In this document: positions 60,669-64,000 of the stretch, piece after piece
How the letters are laid out: each line of letters opens with the position of its first letter
How positions within the stretch are numbered: the stretch's first letter is position 1
Assembly: GCA_942493245.1 (NCBI GenBank)
Contig: OW818685.1
Location: 5,270,001-5,334,000 of the forward strand
Direction: 5' to 3'
DNA from: DAOPYU01 sp942493245
GTDB lineage: Bacteria; Sumerlaeota; Sumerlaeia; UBA8349
DNA length: 64,000 nucleotides
The notes under the pieces: model-generated
The model's database searches: none
What the model was told of the DNA's origin: nothing
The model's input: only the letters and a program-made list of their open reading frames with translations
Program-made: the position numbers and the translations under genes

Positions 60669-63234
60669 ACTCCCCCCCGTCCCGTCCGCACCCACAGGCG
60701 CTGGCCGTCGGTGCGCACCTCGAGAACGCCCTGCTGCGCCGTGCTGTACACGGTCGCGCCTTCCTGACGCAAGCGCTCGACAATACTCGGGTGTGGATGG
60801 TTGTAACGGTTCTTCGCCGCCACACTGATGAGCGCCACCTCGGGCGTCAGCGCGTCCAGAAACGGTTGGCTCGACGAGGATTGACTCCCGTGGTGGCCGA
60901 TCTTGAGCACATCCACATCGAGCGCACGGGGACCATAGGCCTCGATCATCTCACGCTCCGCATCGGTGTCGGCGTCGCCCGTCAGCAAAAACTTTTTCTC
61001 TCCATACTCGACCAGGAGCACCACCGACTGCTCGTTCGCGTCGCTCCCGTCGCGCGATCCCTCCTCCGGGTTCAACACCTCGATCTCGACGGCAGGATCG
61101 GCTTGCAAACGGTCGCCCCGCCGAACCGGGCGCACCGGGACACCTTGTTTCACAATCGCCGCGTCCAGCTCGCGCTGTAACTGCGTCTCGCCCCGGTCGG
61201 ACCCGACGTACACAGATTTGACCGCCACGCCGTTCAAAAGTTCCACGGCGGACCCGATATGGTCCGCGTCGCTGTGCGTGAGCACCAGCGCATCCAGTTC
61301 GGTCACCCCCTCGGCGCGCAGGTACCCCAGAATGTTCCGCCCCCGGTTGGGCGGTCCGGCGTCCACCAGAATGGCGCGCCCGTTGGGCATCTCAAGCAGG
61401 ATGGAGTCGCCCTGACCCACATCCAGCGTCGTCATCTGCAATTCTCCACCCGGCCGCGCCTCGGGACGCGTGAAGTACGGCGCCACAAAACACGCCACGA
61501 TAGGCAGCCAGATCAGAAACGCCAGAATGACCATCAGCCGCAGGAGGATGCGCGCGCGGCGCACTTCGACCGCGCCGGGGAAACGCCCCATCCGCATGTG
61601 CGGCCCTGAAAACAATAACATGTAATACCCTCCCGCCACCCACCAGGGAAATGAGACCAGATTCAACACCCCGCCGGGTACTTTAGCCAACCCCTCCGCC
61701 GCTTTCAAGAAAACCCACGTCAACCCCGACACCCACGCGGCCAGTACCCCCTCCAGCCCCGCCGACCAGCCCCCCACCAGCGCAAACAACCACCCGAAAC
61801 CGATCAGGAGGCCGGACCACGGCACCAGGAACAGGTTCGCAAAGAACCCGATGAGCGAAATCTGGTGGTAGCCGATAGACAGAAACGGCAACACGGCCAG
61901 CTGCGACGACACCGACACCGCCAGTCCCGGTCCCACAAACCCGTTGTACCCCCACCGGAGCCATCGCCGCCACCCACCCGGCGGTTGCGAGGTTTCTGGA
62001 AACCGTACCATTTCCAGAATGGCGGGACACAGCACAATCAGACTCAACGCGCACAGGTAGGACAACTGAAAATCCACCCGGAACACCGCGCACGGGTCGA
62101 ACAACTGCGTCCCGAACGCCCCCAGCGAAAGCGCGTTGAGCGAATCCACCGTCCGGCGCATCGCGAACGGCAGCGCCAGGCGCTCGCCATGATCGCCGAC
62201 CGCACCACCGGCGCGCGAAACTCCACCAGCACCACATACACCGCCAGCGCGGCCATCATCAGCCACGCCGACACACGCGGCGGCGCGAGAAAAAGCAGAC
62301 ACACCCAGAACACCAGCGCCGCCAGAAACGCCGTGTGGACCCCCGACACCGAGAAAAGATGCAACCCACCCACCCGCAGAAACGCCTCGCGGACGGCGGG
62401 TGTTAACCCGTTCGTTTCCCCCAATAACATGCACTGCATCACACCCGCACGGTCCGGCGGCAGGGCGCGCTCGAACCGCTCGAGCGCCCCGCGGCGCCAG
62501 ACCATCAACGGGCGGAGCAGACGCGAGAGGCGAGACGCCCGGTCGCCCTCCCCGGCGCTCACCCGGAAAGCGCCCGGCGCCCACACCGTCCCCAAAGCCC
62601 CGATCCCCTGCTGGCGCAGAAACGCGCGGTAGTCGAACAACTCCGGATGCGACGCTGGAGGCGGCAGGTTCAAGGCGCTCCGAACCTCAATCCGCTCGCC
62701 CGGCCACGGCAACCGATCCCCCAGCGCCTCCGCCGCCTGTCCCTGAATCGCCAACTGGACGCGGCACAGGAGGGGGGTGAACACAACAGTTGTCGAGGCG
62801 GAGGAAACGGTTGAAGAGGACGTGGCCCGATCTGAGGCGTTCTCGATAATCGAAACATCGCGCAACTCGACCACCACCCGGTCGTGCTCCGGACCCTGCC
62901 ACCACGGATCGGGCACCACGGTCCCGCGCCAGACCACCTCGCGCCCCGCCAGCGCGCGCACCTGCGCCTCGGCCACACGCTCGCGCCGCACCGTTTCGTT
63001 TTGCTGCCAGAACGCCAGACACAAAAACCAGGCCAACCCGAGCCGGACGCACAACACGCGCTCGCGCGCCGCATCGCCCCCACGCCGCCGCAGAGCGAGC
63101 CACCCCGCCACCCCACACCCCACGGCCAGAACCAACCCTGTCCCCAAAACAAGCGGGCGCGGCGCCAGAACCATCCGTCCCAGCACCGCCCCCATCAAGA
63201 CCATGCAAGCCAGAAAAAACGGAGCGCGCTTCAT
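60662..63234 (-). pseudogene. comEC: comEC/rec2 DNA-uptake channel, split by a frameshift
   Basis: Two overlapping frames (63234-62044 and 62584-60662) together encode one ComEC/Rec2 protein. The first part gives the DUF4131/OB region ('ERIEVRSALNLPPPASHPEL', 'LFDYRAFLRQQGIGALG') and the start of the Competence domain ('VMQCMLLGETNGLTPAVREA', 'GGLHLFSVSGVHTAFLAAL'). The second gives the rest ('RRTVDSLNALSLGAFGTQLF') and the metallo-beta-lactamase-like domain ('TTLDVGQGDSILLEMPNGRA', 'LTHSDADHIGS', 'KIGHHGSQSSSSQPFLDAL'). Adding one G near plus-strand 62180 would join them as 'RSAIMASALALPFAMRR'. ComEC carries single-stranded DNA through the inner membrane during transformation. The break may be a real mutation or a sequencing error. 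Confidence 0.85.
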
Positions 63235-63325
63235 GCCCCGAATCTTATGTCACCCGCACCAGCCCCGCAACAAAATCCCGCAGGATCTCGAAAATCCATT
63301 ACCAGCAGGATGAAACTATAAAGGC

Positions 63326-63399
63326 AACCACAGATGAACACGGATGGACACAGATACCCGTCTTCTTTTATCTGTGTCCATCCGTGTTCATCTGTGGTT
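63326..63399. repeat. Perfect 31-bp hairpin repeat (CCACAGATGAACACGG type)
   Basis: Arms 63326-63356 and 63369-63399 are perfect complements, starting AACCACAGATGAACACGG, with a 12-base loop. It separates comEC from the RhuM gene. The form matches the 15181 and 44779 hairpins. Confidence 0.9.
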
Positions 63400-63407
63400 T
63401 GCGGTTC

Positions 63408-64000
63408 TCAGGCTTCTCCCCGTTTTTTGTCGCTGCTTTTTTTCGTCAGAGTTCGCGCCATTTCTTCGAGTTGTTTCACCGCTTCCTCTTCCGCTTGCGT
63501 GTCCATTCTGCCCAACCGTTGCTGATGGAACAAATCGTACTGTTCGATTGCGTGCCGGTTCGCTTCCTCACGCGAAATACATCCCAGATCCGTCAAAACA
63601 TTGCGTTCGTTGAACCGCAGAAAGTCATCCAGCCGTTCGCGCCAATCGCGCATGAAAACCTGTCGCCTCCGCCGCGCCTGGTCTTCGGCATAATCCAGGA
63701 ACATCGTTACAATTCGATTGAGTTCGGTTATCTCTTCTTCATGCAGGTAATTTTTTGCGACGGTCACGTCGCTTTTCCGAACGACGTTTCCTTTCCACGC
63801 AGTCAAATTCATATTGGGTTTTGTATGATCCGCCCGCTCGGCGATCAATTCCGGTGCCGTTTTACCAGTGGCGGCAAAATGCAGTTTGTTCTGAACGATC
63901 TGAAAGAAATGCTGCGTTTCCTCTTCGCTGGGATTGTAATCTGCCGCCAGCGCCAGGATGTTGCGTACCTGCAAATACATTCGCTGTTCGCTGGACCGGA
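63408..64000 (-). CDS. RhuM-family (virulence_RhuM) protein, C-terminal part (cut by window edge)
   Basis: The frame continues in from the right edge; the ATG at 63980 is internal because 'RSSEQRMYLQVRNILALAAD' matches the family through it. The visible 197 residues contain 'FFQIVQNKLHFAATGKTAPE', 'PNMNLTAWKGNVVRKSDVTV', 'AKNYLHEEEITELNRIVTMF' and 'LDYAEDQARRRRQVFMRDWR', all diagnostic of RhuM. RhuM proteins were named from a Salmonella pathogenicity island and are common near mobile elements and toxin-like loci; the molecular function is unknown. The N-terminal DNA-binding-like part lies outside the window. It is more A+T-rich than its neighbours. Confidence 0.88.
   Translation of the reverse strand, partial: RSSEQRMYLQVRNILALAADYNPSEEETQHFFQIVQNKLHFAATGKTAPELIAERADHTKPNMNLTAWKGNVVRKSDVTVAKNYLHEEEITELNRIVTMFLDYAEDQARRRRQVFMRDWRERLDDFLRFNERNVLTDLGCISREEANRHAIEQYDLFHQQRLGRMDTQAEEEAVKQLEEMARTLTKKSSDKKRGEA

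Noticed and set aside
62170..62195. Programmed ribosomal frameshift in comEC
   Set aside because: The junction GCGAGCGCCTGGCGCTG lacks a slippery heptamer or a nearby stem-loop, and comEC is not known to use frameshifting.

Overview
The window is about 64 kb of GC-rich bacterial chromosome. I read 36 protein genes (the first and last cut by the window edges), two gene remnants and two tRNAs. No marker here fixes the taxon. The mix of features is characteristic of the PVC superphylum or neighbouring phyla (Planctomycetota, Verrucomicrobiota, Lentisphaerota, Sumerlaeota-like): BlaI/M56 sensor operons, Tat-exported Gfo/Idh oxidoreductases, sialate-O-acetylesterase and GH43/PL11 enzymes, giant GLUG-repeat surface proteins, and intergenic spaces filled with palindromic dispersed repeats. 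This assignment is inference. Housekeeping promoters fit TTGNNN-N17-TATGNT.

Layout. 1-9.5 kb: phosphatase fragment, secreted esterase, an AT-richer AlbA_2 gene, a Cas4-like Fe-S nuclease, a POT peptide transporter and DnaJ. 9.5-15.5 kb: a cNMP-binding protein, tRNA-Gln, a secreted cyclophilin-FKBP fusion, a cytoplasmic cyclophilin, tRNA-Ser, cysS and a small protein. 15.9-22.2 kb: a giant GLUG/InlB-repeat surface protein. 22.5-31.9 kb: two tandem LURP-one-like proteins, a secreted 5'-nucleotidase-like phosphatase, a type IIG restriction-methylase, KhpB/Jag, argD, an HD hydrolase and YceD. 32-35.7 kb: a TPR protein, a small ORF, signal peptidase I and a decayed piece of the next locus.

35.9-43.0 kb is the most unusual region: an apparent three-gene operon of a BlaI repressor, a membrane sensor lacking the M56 peptidase, and a 1640-residue M56 peptidase fused to HEAT repeats, two sensor segments and two almost identical TonB-C-like domains. 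It is preceded by two matching operator dyads that embed the promoter. 43.1-53.5 kb holds a pectin/rhamnogalacturonan utilisation set (Gfo/Idh oxidoreductase, PL11 lyase, acetylesterase, double GH43, GH27), all on the minus strand and separated by copies of one dispersed repeat family. 54-64 kb: a GT4 glycosyltransferase, a secreted PEP-synthase-like protein, an SH3 protein, a frameshifted comEC and a partial RhuM gene.

At least six families of intergenic inverted repeats occur, several in multiple copies. One has perfect 18-bp terminal inverted repeats and a possible 8-bp target duplication, as expected of a MITE.
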